From Muscardinus avellanarius (Eukaryota; Chordata; Mammalia; Rodentia; Gliridae), in the NCBI GenBank assembly GCA_963383645.1, contig OY726574.1, positions 56,433,977 to 56,497,976 of the forward strand: 64,000 nucleotides of DNA. Direction: 5' to 3'. The number at the start of each line of letters is the position of its first letter. The stretch's first letter is position 1. Under the pieces are notes generated by a model. It ran no database searches and was not told the DNA's origin. It saw nothing but the letters and a program-made list of their open reading frames with translations. Both the position numbers and the translations under genes were made by a program. Shown in pieces: positions 43,860-54,236 of this stretch.

Positions 43860-43912
43860 CTAAGTACTGAATGCAGGTACTTTTTACCTCTGAGCTATGC
43901 CCTGACTCTGTT

Positions 43913-43959
<47 letters not shown>

Positions 43960-43962
43960 TTT
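43913..43962. repeat. (TTTA)n array
   Basis: About twelve perfect TTTA units; it is the tail of the inner SINE next door. Confidence 0.95.
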
Positions 43963-44143
43963 TGGTGGTACTGGGGTTCCTGGAAACCCTTCTACCTCTG
44001 GGCTACACTCCCAGACCTAGTTTATATTTTTTATTTGGAAACAGGGTCATTTAAGCCAGAGAGTCTGGCTTCGAACCTGCGCAATCCTCCTGTCTCTGCC
44101 TCCCAAGCGCGGGGATTACAAGCGTGCGCCACCACGCCCGGCT
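43963..44143 (-). mobile_element. Inner SINE, hairpin subfamily
   Basis: TTGGTGGTACTGGGGTTCCTGGAAACCC ... TTAAGCCAGAGAGTCTGGCTTCGAACC ... GCGCCACCACGCCCGGC. It interrupts the outer copy in its linker. Confidence 0.92.
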
Positions 44144-44310
44144 TATATTTTATTTTGAACCAGGTCTCTATAAGTTACCGAGGATCTCACTAAACTGCCG
44201 ATGTTGGCCTCAAACCTGTAGTCCTCTAGAAGACCCTTTTTTTATATTAACAAAAGAGTTTTCCTTGCAGTGATTTGCTTTACCAAAATGTATTTGAAAT
44301 ATACAAAACA

Positions 44311-44421
44311 AGTGAGGCGTGGTGGTTTACACCTGTAATCCCAATACTTGGGAGGCTGAGACAGAAGGATTGCAGGTTCGAGTTCAACTTCAGCAACATA
44401 GTGAGGCCCTGTTTCAAAATA

Positions 44422-44460
<39 letters not shown>

Positions 44461-44530
44461 AAAGAGCTTGGAATATAGCTTGGAGACAGAACACCCCTCA
44501 GTTCAATTCCCAGTACTACCAAAAAAAAAA
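44311..44530 (+). mobile_element. B1-ID SINE, left arm of an inverted pair
   Basis: GTGAGGCGTGGTGGTTTACACC to CAATTCCCAGTACTACC plus ten A. The linker has expanded to about ten AAAT units (44421-44460). Confidence 0.9.
44421..44460. repeat. (AAAT)n array in a SINE linker
   Basis: Expansion of the A-rich linker between B1 and ID halves rather than of the tail. Confidence 0.94.
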
Positions 44531-44735
44531 TTTTTTTTTTTTTTTTTTTGGTGGTACTGGGGTTCCTGGAAACCCTTCTCCAGGCTACACTCCCAGACCT
44601 TTTTTTTTTTTTTTGTATTTTTATTTTGGAAACAGGATCTCTTAAGCCAGCAAAGCTGGCTTTGAACCTTCGCAATCCTCCTGTCTCCGCCTCCCAAGTG
44701 TGGGGATTAAAAGCGTGCGCCACCACACCCGGCTT
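44531..44735 (-). mobile_element. SINE, hairpin subfamily, right arm of an inverted pair
   Basis: Begins with 19 T joined directly to the A-tail of the left arm, then GGTGGTACTGGGGTTCCTGG ... TTAAGCCAGCAAAGCTGGCTTTG ... CGCCACCACACCCGGC. The pair is tail-to-tail with no spacer. Confidence 0.93.
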
Positions 44736-45985
44736 TGCAAAAAAAATTTTTAAAGAGAAAAACTTAATAGCTGACAGGTCAAATGCTCACAACTTTCTGT
44801 CTTTTTACTGGCTTGCTATTTATTACTGTCATTTGTCAAAGCTCCACAGACTGTGTAGGTGGTAAGCAGGTTTGAGGTCCTTCTATCTCTCCCAAGGGAA
44901 CCAACTCTGGGTCCATCTGGCACAACTGTCTGCGGATGCTACACCATGTAAATGTACCAGCGGGACACCCTGGGTGAGCTGATCCACTATCCGTGTGAAT
45001 ATGCCTTTAGTGTTATCCTTACCAAAGAAATCAAAAGAAGGTTGGGTGACTAAGGAAAACCTCTGAAAGGCAAGGGCACATCTGAAACTTTGAATATCAC
45101 TCTCTGAAATTATCAGTTCTACAGTGAGAATTAAACTGGCATTCCACTTGCCCTCACCATTCCCTAAGATCCACTTCCACTCCTTTCAAGCCTTCCATAA
45201 CAAGTAACCTCAAATGTCACCTACTACAGTGGACACAACTTTCTCTTACCAAGTCTAACATTACATTTTGTGATATGGCAATTACTGGTCCCTTCCAGTC
45301 CTAGCAACGACTCAGCGCATCAACGCTCTCCCACGGTACCTAAGAAACTCACATTGTTCCCTCCCTCGTCATCCCAGCCTGTTAAAGATGGGCTGGATTC
45401 CTCGGGAACTGTGTACTATGCTCATGTAAGCATATTCACGACCTCACTAGAGCTTTGGGGATGTTCTAAATGGAGAATCACCAGTTACCATTAAATTCCT
45501 ATTGCAAAATTTAGAAGCACTTTTCAAAGAACGTTCCCTAAAACAGTTTGCCCTCTGATCCAAGAATAAGCATGAACACTAGTGCAGGGAACACTAGTGT
45601 TAGAGAAATGCGTGACCTCCTATAGGAACACTAATAAATGGGAGCCATCTATCCTCAGCCACTAAATGACTGCATTCAGTAAGACTGCAAGGGTTGGTTT
45701 CTTACTCACGGATCGACACAGGCCAACAATATTGCTTACATTTTCCTCTGATCATGACACAAAGGTAAACGTAATTTCCTTCTAAAAAAAATATCACAAA
45801 GTCTTAATTTAAAAAGAATCTGAGCAGCTGAGGATTCATTCTATTTTGCATTTTTAAGTACCTTAAACAGAGACTCAAGTTAATAATGTCCCATTACTTA
45901 AAAAGTCTAGAAGACAATAAAATCACTCAAATGTTTTTCATAATAGAAAAGAAATAAATTATACTTTTTACTCAAAAGAAGGGTG
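44736..45985. other. 1.25-kb repeat-poor block, nothing recognised
   Basis: Single-copy-looking. A plus-strand open stretch of 74 codons (45270-45494) has no domain. No exon is supported. Confidence 0.4.
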
Positions 45986-45989
45986 TTTT

Positions 45990-46044
45990 GTTTTTGTTTT
46001 TATTGGTACTCGAGATTGAACCTGGGGCCATATGGCTTCCAAAT
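45990..46044 (-). mobile_element. ID-half SINE fragment
   Basis: TTTATTGGTACTCGAGATTGAACCTGGGGCCATATGGCTTCC is an antisense ID half only; its B1 half may be the piece at 46547-46672, with an LTR-like element inserted between. Confidence 0.6.
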
Positions 46045-46546
46045 TATACCCCTGTATTGCTCAGGGTTCACTAGAGTCACAGAACTCAAAGCACATATGT
46101 AATAAAAGGGGATTTGTCAAATCAGCTTATAGTCCGAAGCAGTGTAGTCCCAAATCCCAGAGGAATCAGAAGGTGGTCGAGGGATCCAAAAGATGGAGTC
46201 TCAAAATCAAAGTGAGCACTAATTCACCCCATTCCAAGATGGAAAAGCTGGGAAACTATCTTTGAAGAAATAGTGGTGAAGGTCCAGTTCTAAGAGCTGA
46301 GGCCAGCATCTCAGATGGGAGCAGATGTACTTTCTTCATGAAGAACCACACGTGCACCCACGTGGCTTTCTCCTTATTTTCTCCAGGTCCTGCGCCTAAC
46401 GGAACCATGCTGCCCACATCCAGGGCAAGACTCCCCATTCAGCCTGCCATTACATCGATAGCCAGTCATCTCATCAACAGAACCATCATATAATCTTAGA
46501 TGTTTCATGATCCAGTCAAGTTAACAATCCAGACTAATCATCAGAA
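46045..46546 (-). mobile_element. LTR-like element inside a SINE
   Basis: GTATTGCTCAGGGTTCACTAGAGTCACAGAACTC matches the start of the element at 3597, and GTCAAGTTAACAATCCAGACTAATCATCAG the distal end. It separates an ID half from a B1 half. Confidence 0.5.
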
Positions 46547-46672
46547 CCCCCAACCCTTTTCATATTTTATGTTGAATCAAGGTCTTACAGACTTGCTGAG
46601 ACTGGCCTTGAACCTGAAATCCTACTATCTCAGCCTCCCAAATATTATCGTGTACACCACCATGCCCAGCTC
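46547..46672 (-). mobile_element. B1-half SINE fragment
   Basis: CAACCCTTTTCATATTTTATGTTGAATCAAGGTC ... GTACACCACCATGCCCAGCTC: antisense B1 half without ID half, apparently the partner of 45990-46044. Confidence 0.72.
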
Positions 46673-46773
46673 AAAATGAATTTTATTTGGGGAAATCATT
46701 GGAAAATGCAATATTTTTAGAGGATTGTAGATATATGAATATCATCAACTCTATCTTTAAAGGCCAAAATAAA

Positions 46774-46952
46774 TCCAGGTTGATGGCACACACCTGTAAT
46801 CCTAGTATTTGGGAAGCTAAGACAGAGGATCATAGGTTCAAGGACAGCCTTCACAACACAACAAGACTTTCAGCAATCTAGTAAGATCCTGTTTCAAAGC
46901 AAAAACTAAAAAGTACTGGGGGTTTACCTTGGAAGTAGGACACCCCTAAAAG
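46774..46952 (+). mobile_element. B1-ID SINE
   Basis: CCAGGTTGATGGCACACACC; ID half is worn (TACTGGGGGTTTACCTTGGAAGTAGGACACCCC). Confidence 0.84.
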
Positions 46953-48018
46953 CTAGTGAGAATCTTCAACAAGTGAGCTAGATACCTATGAGCTGGGGAG
47001 CTGGGGAAGGAAGCAAGTGTAGTCACCACACTACAATACATGGATTTTAGTCTCATGTTCACTAAGGAATTAATTTCTGTACCCTTCTGCTTTCTCTATA
47101 TGTTCCTCTGTTTCCTTCTTTTCCAAATTCATTCTGTTCAAGTCTGGAAGTTAACTTGATGGTGTATAACTTATGATTTAAGATTTTCCCCTTTTTTCTC
47201 GACATGTGGTAACAGTACTTCTCATTTATTTCTACCATAAAATAAATCATCCAGAATTCCAGGAGAAGTCTATTGGCAGTTGGTCTTTGTTTCTTAAGAC
47301 TCTGGTGTGTTGCTACTAGGAAGTTACACAAAATATCTAAATGCAAGCAAGTTGCCTTGGAATGAGAAGCAACTGACAGCAAGCCCCCTGGTGACAGTGC
47401 TTCCACACCTAGGCAAAGCTCATGGGAAAGCGAGTTCTACGCAGACCTTGCTCCTTCCTCATTCCCCTCTTTACAGCGCTTTTCTTACAACACCAGCTCT
47501 GCCCCTGGGCTCCACAGTCATCCTTTTCTACTATTTTTTATGAAAGTATGTAGCCAACATATAAAAAATACTGTTTGTTTCTTCATGTTTACTCAAATAC
47601 CAGCCTCTGAAATCTAAGAAATTGATGGCTTAACAGGTTCCCCTTTCTAATGAGTACGTTTTGTTGTCAATATGCCATGTCAATGCCATGTACAATTTTT
47701 TTCCTCTTGTACCAATTAAATGCCCTCAAATTTTTTCAAAGAATTTCCTTTTCTTCTTTTCCTAGTCCCTTGTGGGCTGTCAGTGCTAGTATCTCTTCCT
47801 TCCTAGGCACTAGGAACCACCAGCGACCACAACTAAGCTGACTTCAGCATCTCTCCCAAGTATCTGAATCAGGAGCAGAGACCCCCAAAGGGCAGAAAGT
47901 CAACTGGTGCAGGTTACTCAATGGCAGAGCCCAAGGAGACCGCCTACATGCAGCTCTGTTGATGACCCAGGCCATCCAACCAACCTCCTGGTCTTTCTTT
48001 ATGAGGAATAATACCTCA
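46953..48018. other. 1-kb repeat-poor block, nothing recognised
   Basis: Minus-strand open stretch of 114 codons (47406-47062) and plus stretch of 78 (47307-47543) overlap each other and lack domains. I do not call genes. Confidence 0.4.
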
Positions 48019-48036
48019 CCTTCAGTTCAGTTCTTT

Positions 48037-48152
48037 TTTTTTTTATTTTGAAGATTTAAAGAAGTTTATTAGAAGATAGAAATACAGAAAATAGAAATAC
48101 AGCCCCATGCCAAAATGGCATGGGGCGGGGGGGTGGCTCAAAATGAATACAC
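48037..48152 (-). mobile_element. Retroposed RNA 3' end with hairpin
   Basis: A 116-bp insert lies between perfect 18-bp repeats (CCTTCAGTTCAGTTCTTT at 48019-48036 and 48153-48170). On the minus strand it has an A-rich tail preceded by AATAAA (CTTCTAATAAACTTC) and, further 5', a perfect hairpin of 11-bp arms with a three-base loop (48102-48112 and 48116-48126). This is the structure of an L1-mobilised, 5'-truncated transcript end. The parent RNA is not recognised; an mRNA 3' UTR or a retroviral LTR terminus are the likely options. Confidence 0.75.
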
Positions 48153-48170
48153 CCTTCAGTTCAGTTCTTT

Positions 48171-49445
48171 GAACCCATCAGTCTCCTTAGAGCACCCTGC
48201 CCTTCCCTTGAGTTAGTCAAGATCCATCTCTGGATGTGTAATCAAAGAAACTTAACTAACAGACATCTGGAGTGGGAGTAGAACAGAGCTTGCAGTTGTA
48301 AAAAGATATCTAAGGGGCAACACAATAATTTATTCAACTAAAACTCTGATAGTGAAATGTCAAGATTAGAAAGAGATAGAAGCTGACACAAATTTGGGCT
48401 GAGAGATGAGGTTTCCTGCTCCCACATTCCTCATTGATATTATATACCTAACTTTTCCCCTTAGGAATCCTCTAGAACCCAGTGAATATTTAAATCATTA
48501 ATAACTGTTTTAATTTACCAAAATTAATTATTAAAGAAATGAGATTTTAAGATCTTAGGAGCTCCTTACAAGTTAGAAATAAATTTTATACCTTGATATA
48601 TTTAACAATTTTTGCAGATTATCATCAGGTGCATATATAAACCAATTGCCTTAAAATTTGACAAAAAAGTTATAATGTGCATAATTCTGTGGTCTTCAGA
48701 AGTTTGCTACTTATGTTGGTGGGGATGAGACGTAGGGACTCGGGCTCCTTCCATACCTGGCACTGCAGCCCCTCATCCTGCCCTCTGTCTCAGTCTCCCT
48801 GTCAGACTTTCTCCATCTTCATAGATAAAGTGTATCAAGGCCCATTCAGAATGTTCTAGAAGACAATACTGGGAGAAGCAAACATCAGTTCCACCCACGT
48901 TCTATTATCCAGAATCAGTTACACAGTCCAGCCTGCCTGCAATGTACTGGGAAGTTAGCTCAGCTGTGTGTTCAAGAGGAAAAATAAAAGGATTCTGAGC
49001 ACACAGGCAGCTATCCGCCACTACTTCACCCACTGCGTGATGTACTATATTCATAAAAAATTGTAGTGTATGGTTACTAATATTTCCATTTATTTTATTT
49101 AAATATTTTTATCAACAGGTAAAGCACAAGAGCACGATCAATAATTGTTTGAAAGTGGACTTAATCCTTCTTCTAAAATTGAACATTTTTTCTCTCCCTC
49201 TCTCTCTCTGTGCTTTTCTCTGTATATACAGATATACATGTAATTACAGATACATAGAGAGCTCTGACTTTGAATAACAGTAAAAAATCAAACTCCTGCT
49301 TTGAAAGTCTAACTCTTAATACCCAGAGAAAAATATATAAAAATAAAAAACAGCTTGACATTACTGACATATTTAAAGATACCAGAATAAAATAAAATTT
49401 GTTCCAATTACTTAGAGAAAATAAAGTCAACCTGGATACCACATT
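48171..49445. other. 1.3-kb repeat-poor block, nothing recognised
   Basis: AT-rich; a CT-rich patch lies at 49190-49215. The minus strand is open for 104 codons (49487-49173) without a domain. No exon supported. Confidence 0.4.
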
Positions 49446-49461
49446 AATAGTCATGAGTAAG

Positions 49462-49650
49462 CCAGGTGTGGTAGGCGCGCTTACCATCCCAGCATTCAGG
49501 AGGCTGAGACCAGAGGATCACAGTCCTCAGCTACTGAGTGAGGCCCTTTGCAACTCAGTGAGACCCTGTTTCAAAAATAAAAAGATTAAAAAATAGGGCT
49601 GGGGTGTAGCTCGGAGGGAGAATGCCCCTGGGTTCCAACCCTAGTACCAC
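49462..49650 (+). mobile_element. B1-ID SINE with perfect 16-bp TSD
   Basis: CCAGGTGTGGTAGGCGCGCTTACC to CCAACCCTAGTACCAC. The repeat AATAGTCATGAGTAAG is identical at 49446-49461 and 49687-49702, beyond an AAAT array tail. Confidence 0.94.
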
Positions 49651-49652
49651 AA

Positions 49653-49686
<34 letters not shown>
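49651..49686. repeat. (AAAT)n array in a SINE tail
   Basis: About nine AAAT units, inside the TSD of the preceding SINE and so part of the insertion. Confidence 0.95.
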
Positions 49687-49687
<1 letters not shown>

Positions 49688-49702
49688 ATAGTCATGAGTA
49701 AG

Positions 49703-51009
49703 GGACAAATAAGTATAATGTCAAATGAAGGTAAAATATGTTAATCCAAATGATTACTCATAATTAAGCACAATAATATTTTATCAGAAATCACAGACTC
49801 TGAGTAGATGTTTCAAGCTAACTACAGGCTTTTCAGCAAAAGAAAAGAAAGTGCATCTAAGACGTGTCAGTTTAAGATTGAAAAATGAAGGAATGGGAAA
49901 AGATATGATAGCAAGTTTTTACCAGGAAAAAAGCTACTTTGACAATATGAACAAATACAAATTTTAAATATGTCATTTACAGCGTTAAAGGATCCCCTCC
50001 CTTTTGCACATGCAGTCTCCTCTCTGGCTGGGAGCTTTGCAGTCCTGTTGCTGACTGGCCTGACTTCCCTGACAGCATTTCTGTGTCAAGCTCACGTGTG
50101 TTTTCCTAACTTAGGTTTAGCTTTGTTTGTCCCAAATGAACTATTTCTATTTTTATTGCATCTGTGTTAGAAGATTTAGAAGCACTGACATTTCCTACTG
50201 TAAAATTCTTCTAAGCCATGAGCGAGAAGTGCCTAACCCACTTGATGAACCAAGAACAACTTCTATCGTGTTGGAGAAAAGGAAGGAAGTTCTAAAAGAT
50301 TCCATTTTTAAATAGATTAAATAACCTGTCATTGATATGTAAAATAAAACTCTTCGATTATGTTTAAAAGACTTATAATCTTATTTTAAATATAGCCTAT
50401 CGGTATTAACATTTTAATAATACCAGAATAAATTTGTCTCTTATAAATCATCTCATACTACAAATTAACTAGAACCTGCATTTCAAGGAATTTATTCTAT
50501 TGGCCTTAAAAAATATGTAAATGTTTTAGTTAATTATTAACCTAAACTAAACATACATAAAGAAATATGACACCTCTGCTGTGCATCTCTGAGCTACCGG
50601 CTCATCATCATAATTGAATTATAACTCCAGTAGGGTCATCATTTGATATTCTGATGGCTAGGACTTCAGCATATGAATTAGGGTGCAGCACATTTCAGCC
50701 TATAAAACTTAATAAATACGGTGCTGAGTAATGTGGTAAATATCTTCTAAGTAGACTTACCCAAAACTCTAGCCATTTTTATTCTGCCCGAACGGGCAGG
50801 AACCCGCCATACAGTGTCTCACAACCTCCTGGACACAGGAGCAAGCAAGGAGGTAAGAGAACACACGGACATTTGGATTTCTAATGCCATTAGAAAATGG
50901 GTGGCAGGGCACGTGGCCATGGATGGGGCTAAGTAGGCTTTCTAAAGGGGAGGGCTGGATGTGCAAGGCTTCTTAACCCAGACTAAGGAGTCTGATCTTA
51001 GTCTTGACT
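49703..51009. other. 1.3-kb repeat-poor block
   Basis: No repeat or gene recognised. A small inverted repeat (CTGCCCG-AA-CGGGCAG) lies at about 50785-50800. Confidence 0.4.
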
Positions 51010-51125
51010 CTATTTAAGAGTTTCAGGTATAGGGTTGATCTGTGCTGTGTACATGAACATGTTTGTGTCCCTTTGAACCTCTTTATGATATATAATCAAA
51101 TTGTACCAATAAACATGCAAGAAAG
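51010..51125 (+). mobile_element. L1 3'-terminal fragment
   Basis: CTGTGCTGTGTACATGAACATGTTTGTGTCCC ... CTTTATGATATATAATCAAATTGTACCAATAAACATGC, the local L1 3' end, heavily 5'-truncated. Confidence 0.6.
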
Positions 51126-51162
51126 AATTTCATAATAGTATTAAAAACGATATAATTTCTCG

Positions 51163-51189
51163 TATGTGTGTGTGTGTGTGTGTGTGTGT
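51163..51189. repeat. (TG)n microsatellite
   Basis: About 13 TG units at the tail of an antisense ID half. Confidence 0.95.
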
Positions 51190-51257
51190 AGTACTGGAGA
51201 TTGAGCCCAGGGTCCAAGTCCTTCTTAGCTATATCCCCATCCCTATTTTAATAGCTA
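51190..51257 (-). mobile_element. ID-half SINE fragment
   Basis: TAGTACTGGAGATTGAGCCCAGGGTCC ... TAGCTATATCCCCATCCC, then a short linker (TTTTGAAATAAG). No B1 half. Confidence 0.7.
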
Positions 51258-51376
51258 TTTTGAAATAAGTTCTCTTTGGATTTGCACTTGGAGATGTTTC
51301 TGACAGTATTTTCTTCATTAGTTTCTTGGAAACTTACTCCTTAGTTCATCTAAAATTAATTAGCCTATGCTATAAA
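51258..51376. other. Unassigned spacer
   Basis: AT-rich; no repeat or gene recognised. Confidence 0.3.
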
Positions 51377-51570
51377 CTACATGCTACAGCGCGGCTGTGC
51401 GGCAAGCTGTAAATCAGGCAGCAGCTCCCGCCGCACCTGCGCACGGCGGGCCAGGGGTGACCAGTGGGATACGTACTTCACGGTCAGGTTGGCAAAATCA
51501 CCAGGCGCTTCCAAGTCACGGGCCTTGCTTCCTCCTTTATTACACCAGGGTCTTCATAACACACCGCTGC
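51377..51570 (-). other. CpG-dense patch with a minus-strand open frame
   Basis: About a dozen CpGs fall in roughly 140 bases within an otherwise CpG-poor region. The minus strand is open for about 58 codons (51553 to a TAG at 51377) with a protein-like composition (for example GDFANLTVKYVSHWSP, then an Arg/Leu-rich end). There is no ATG at the start. A possible AG acceptor precedes it, but a stop intervenes in frame. It could be a decayed retrocopy, a lone last exon or chance; I do not recognise the protein. Confidence 0.35.
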
Positions 51571-52105
51571 AATAAGATGCAGGCAGGGTTTTTTCATTAA
51601 TTTTTAAAATTCACTTATCTATTAATTATGATCAACCAGCTAAATTTACCTTAAACAATAAGTGGACTATTTTAAAAGTTTAATTAATTCATTAGGCATC
51701 TATTAATTTTTAAATGCAATGAGTGAGTTTCATTGCCCTGCATACAGAAAAGAAGCATGCTACTCAGAAAGTATCCTCATTCACCTGAAAATATATGCTA
51801 CACCTGCACAGAATATTGACCAATGCAATGTCATGTCTCATGTTGCAACAGCCTGGGACCTCTGTCATCCTCTAAGGAACGAGTCCTCACTGCATCACAA
51901 GGACTAAAGGGAGTCATGTCTAGCCAGGTAGACCAGGGCAGTCTCTCCCAAACACCTCCTCTTCCTGAATTACTTAAAGGCTCCAAACACACACAGACAC
52001 CAGATCAGCCTGAGAAGAGGGAACGTGCTTTTACATCATCACTGGCCAAGTTTTAATTTCTCATCCAACTGATCACATCTCAACACTAAAAAATGCTGTT
52101 CTTCA
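51571..52105. other. Repeat-poor stretch, nothing recognised
   Basis: No gene or interspersed repeat recognised; ends in the target site of the next SINE. Confidence 0.35.
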
Positions 52106-52120
52106 ATATTCTCTCTAGAA

Positions 52121-52345
52121 GCCGGGCGTGGTGGCGCACGCTTGTAATCCCCGCGCTTGGGAGGCTGAGACAGGAGGATCACACGGGTTCGAAGCCAGCC
52201 TCAGCTACTTAGTGAGGCTCTCAGCAACTTAGTGAGACCCTGTTTTCAAATAAAATATTAAAAAGGTCTGGAAGTACAGCCCGGAGGTAGAAAGCCTCTG
52301 GGTTCCACCCTCAGTACCACCAAAAAATAATAATAAAAATAAATA
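52121..52345 (+). mobile_element. B1-ID SINE with perfect 15-bp TSD
   Basis: GCCGGGCGTGGTGGCGCACGC to GTTCCACCCTCAGTACCACC. ATATTCTCTCTAGAA is identical at 52106-52120 and 52394-52408, outside an A/T-rich tail and a TA array. Long-middle type with the AGCCCGGAGGTAGAAAGCC ID half. A recent copy. Confidence 0.95.
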
Positions 52346-52355
52346 AATAAATAAA

Positions 52356-52360
<5 letters not shown>

Positions 52361-52398
<38 letters not shown>
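52361..52398. repeat. (TA)n microsatellite in a SINE tail
   Basis: About 18 TA units at the end of the preceding SINE; the second TSD overlaps the last units. Confidence 0.95.
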
Positions 52399-52399
<1 letters not shown>

Positions 52400-52408
52400 T
52401 CTCTAGAA

Positions 52409-52584
52409 TACTCATGAGCTCCTCTCAGATCCATCTATGGAAGCAAACTGTCCAGGATGGAACCAGCTAAAAAAAACTTCTGTAAGTGAGTTAGGTAGAC
52501 AAGTGAGAGGCCACAATGGATGGTCACGGAGAAGGTCTGCAAAGGTAAACCCCTTCACCCCACTGAGCTTTAATGCACTTCTTT
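52409..52584. other. Unassigned spacer
   Basis: No repeat or gene recognised. Confidence 0.3.
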
Positions 52585-52935
52585 TAGAACAAACACTTTG
52601 TTTTTTTTATTGAAAGTAAATGTTATACATTTAATCTGCATTTGGTGCTCTCTCCCCCCTCGTTCCCCTTCCCCCCTCCCAATACTTAATACCCAGGCTA
52701 ACCTTGCTATATTCGTACTTTTGCACCTATTTGGAAATAGCCGCTCATCAATCAAGTTCAGCCTCCTTCCTCTCTTAGTTTTCCATTCAAACTTTGCTGA
52801 GATTTCCCTCCCATTATCTGGAGTCCCTCTGGTATCCCCAATGCTCACTTGTTTGGGCATATTAGAGGAAACATATGTCCCTTCTCTTTCTGTGTAGAAC
52901 ACTTCGAATTAAATAAGCTCTAGAGCTTCCACATG
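52585..52935 (-). mobile_element. L1 3'-UTR fragment
   Basis: TTTTTTATTGAAAGTAAATGTTATAC, then CTCTCCCCCCTCGTTCCCC and GAGATTTCCCTCCCATTATCTGGAGTCCC ... GGGCATATTAGAGGAAACATATG, parallel to 22080-22160 of the large L1. The open frames on both strands are low-complexity UTR. Confidence 0.7.
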
Positions 52936-53339
52936 TGGGGGCTATACTGCTGGAGAAAGCTAATACAGGTTCTAGGCTATTAAAATAATCACAAGTGCTT
53001 CACTGTGGATAAATACATCAAAGCATCATGACACATGCCTCATGTATGTACTATTAAAAGTTACCAAGTTCAACCTTTCTACAGAGAGCATTTCAGAATA
53101 TTGGTGAATCCATTTTCACAACATGCATTAAAAATTTGATCAATAGACTTCATTTGGAATGGGTAATATAATCGTATGGTATAAATTTTAAATAATACAA
53201 AAGATATAAAATGAAAGTAAGCCTTCCTCAATCCCTATCCCCAACTTGCCCCCAACACAGTCATATTAACAATTTTTGTGTATCCTTCCAGAGAGTCTAA
53301 TATAATATGAGGACACATGCATACAAATTATGAATATAG
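52936..53339. other. Repeat-poor stretch, nothing recognised
   Basis: TTCAGAATATTGGTGAATCC ... CCTTCCAGAGAGTCTAATATAATATGAGG is AT-rich. The last part may be an old L1 3' end; no gene. Confidence 0.3.
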
Positions 53340-53560
53340 GCAGGTGTACATCTTGTATATATAGCACACACCGTAATACTAGTACTCAGGAGGTTGAGGC
53401 AGGAGGATCACAGGTTTGAGGCCAGCCTCAGCAATTTATTCAGACTCTCAGAAACCTAGCAAGACCCTGTTTCAATTTTTTTTAAAAAAACTGGGGCTGG
53501 AGATGTAGCTCAGAGGTAAAATGCCCCTGGGTTCAATTCCCAGTACCACAAAAAGAAAAA
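53340..53560 (+). mobile_element. B1-ID SINE
   Basis: 5' end worn (GCAGGTGTACATCTTG...TAGCACACACCGTAATAC). Middle GCAATTTATTCAGACTCTCAGAAACC; ID half complete to CAATTCCCAGTACC. Confidence 0.84.
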
Positions 53561-53759
53561 AGAATACAAAAGACCATAAATACTGGCAAGGATGTGGGGG
53601 GAAAGGCCCATTTATACACTACTGATGGGAGTGTAAACTAGTACAGCAATTTTGGAATCAGTATGGAGTTACTTCTAAAAACTAAATTTACAATAGTCAA
53701 CCTATGGAATCAGACGAGCAGCCCATCAACAAATGAATAAATTTTTTAAATGTAATGTG

Positions 53760-53791
<32 letters not shown>

Positions 53792-54095
53792 ACAAAGTAG
53801 TATTATTCAATCATAAAGACAAATGCAATCATGTTACTTACAGGAAAAGAGATGGAACCAGAGCTCATAACGTGAAGCAAAACAAGTCAGATTTGGACAG
53901 ACAAGTAGCACACTCCACATTCGGAATCTAGGGAGAGAAAGACAACACTCGATTACAGAGAGGCTCTTAAAAAAGAGGCAGGGATGAGGGAGAGGTTGGG
54001 AGGGGAGGGAAATGAACAAAATGCATTTTATCCCTATGAATAAATACGCCACAGTGTAACCCCTTATTCTGTATGGTTAATATACACTAATCAAA
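53561..54095 (+). mobile_element. Old L1 3' fragment
   Basis: TACTGGCAAGGATGTGGGGGG ... ACACTACTGATGGGAGTGTAAAC ... AGATGGAACCAGAGCTCATAACG and a 3' UTR. More diverged than the L1 at 39.4 kb. A TG array (53761-53789) lies within. Confidence 0.75.
53761..53789. repeat. (TG)n microsatellite inside L1
   Basis: About 14 TG units interrupting the ORF2 remnant. Confidence 0.95.
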
Positions 54096-54101
54096 ATGTT
54101 A

Positions 54102-54236
54102 GAGCTGGGCATGGTGACACATGCTTATATTCCAGATACTTGAGAGACAGGAAGATCTCAGGTGTGACAGCAGCCCTGAGAACTGTTTCAAAATAAAAAA
54201 GTAAAAGTAGGCTGGAGTTGTAGCTCAGAAGTAGAA
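54102..54236 (+). mobile_element. B1-ID SINE, internally deleted
   Basis: GCTGGGCATGGTGACACATGC ... GAGAACTGTTTCAAAATAAAAAAG ... GGAGTTGTAGCTCAGAAGTAG, with parts of the B1 middle and the ID end missing. Confidence 0.8.

Larger units (their letters stand above)
43859..44235 (-). mobile_element. Outer B1-ID SINE split by another SINE
   Basis: The antisense ID half lies at 43859-43912 (ACTAAGTACTGAATGCAGG) and the B1 half resumes at about 44146 (TTTTATTTTGAACCAGGTCTC to CAAACCTGTAGTCCTC). A TTTA array and a complete SINE lie between them. Confidence 0.8.

Noticed and set aside
50785..50800. Small inverted repeat CTGCCCG-AA-CGGGCAG as a regulatory site
   Set aside because: Seven-base arms with a two-base loop are expected by chance in 64 kb, and nothing nearby gives it a role.
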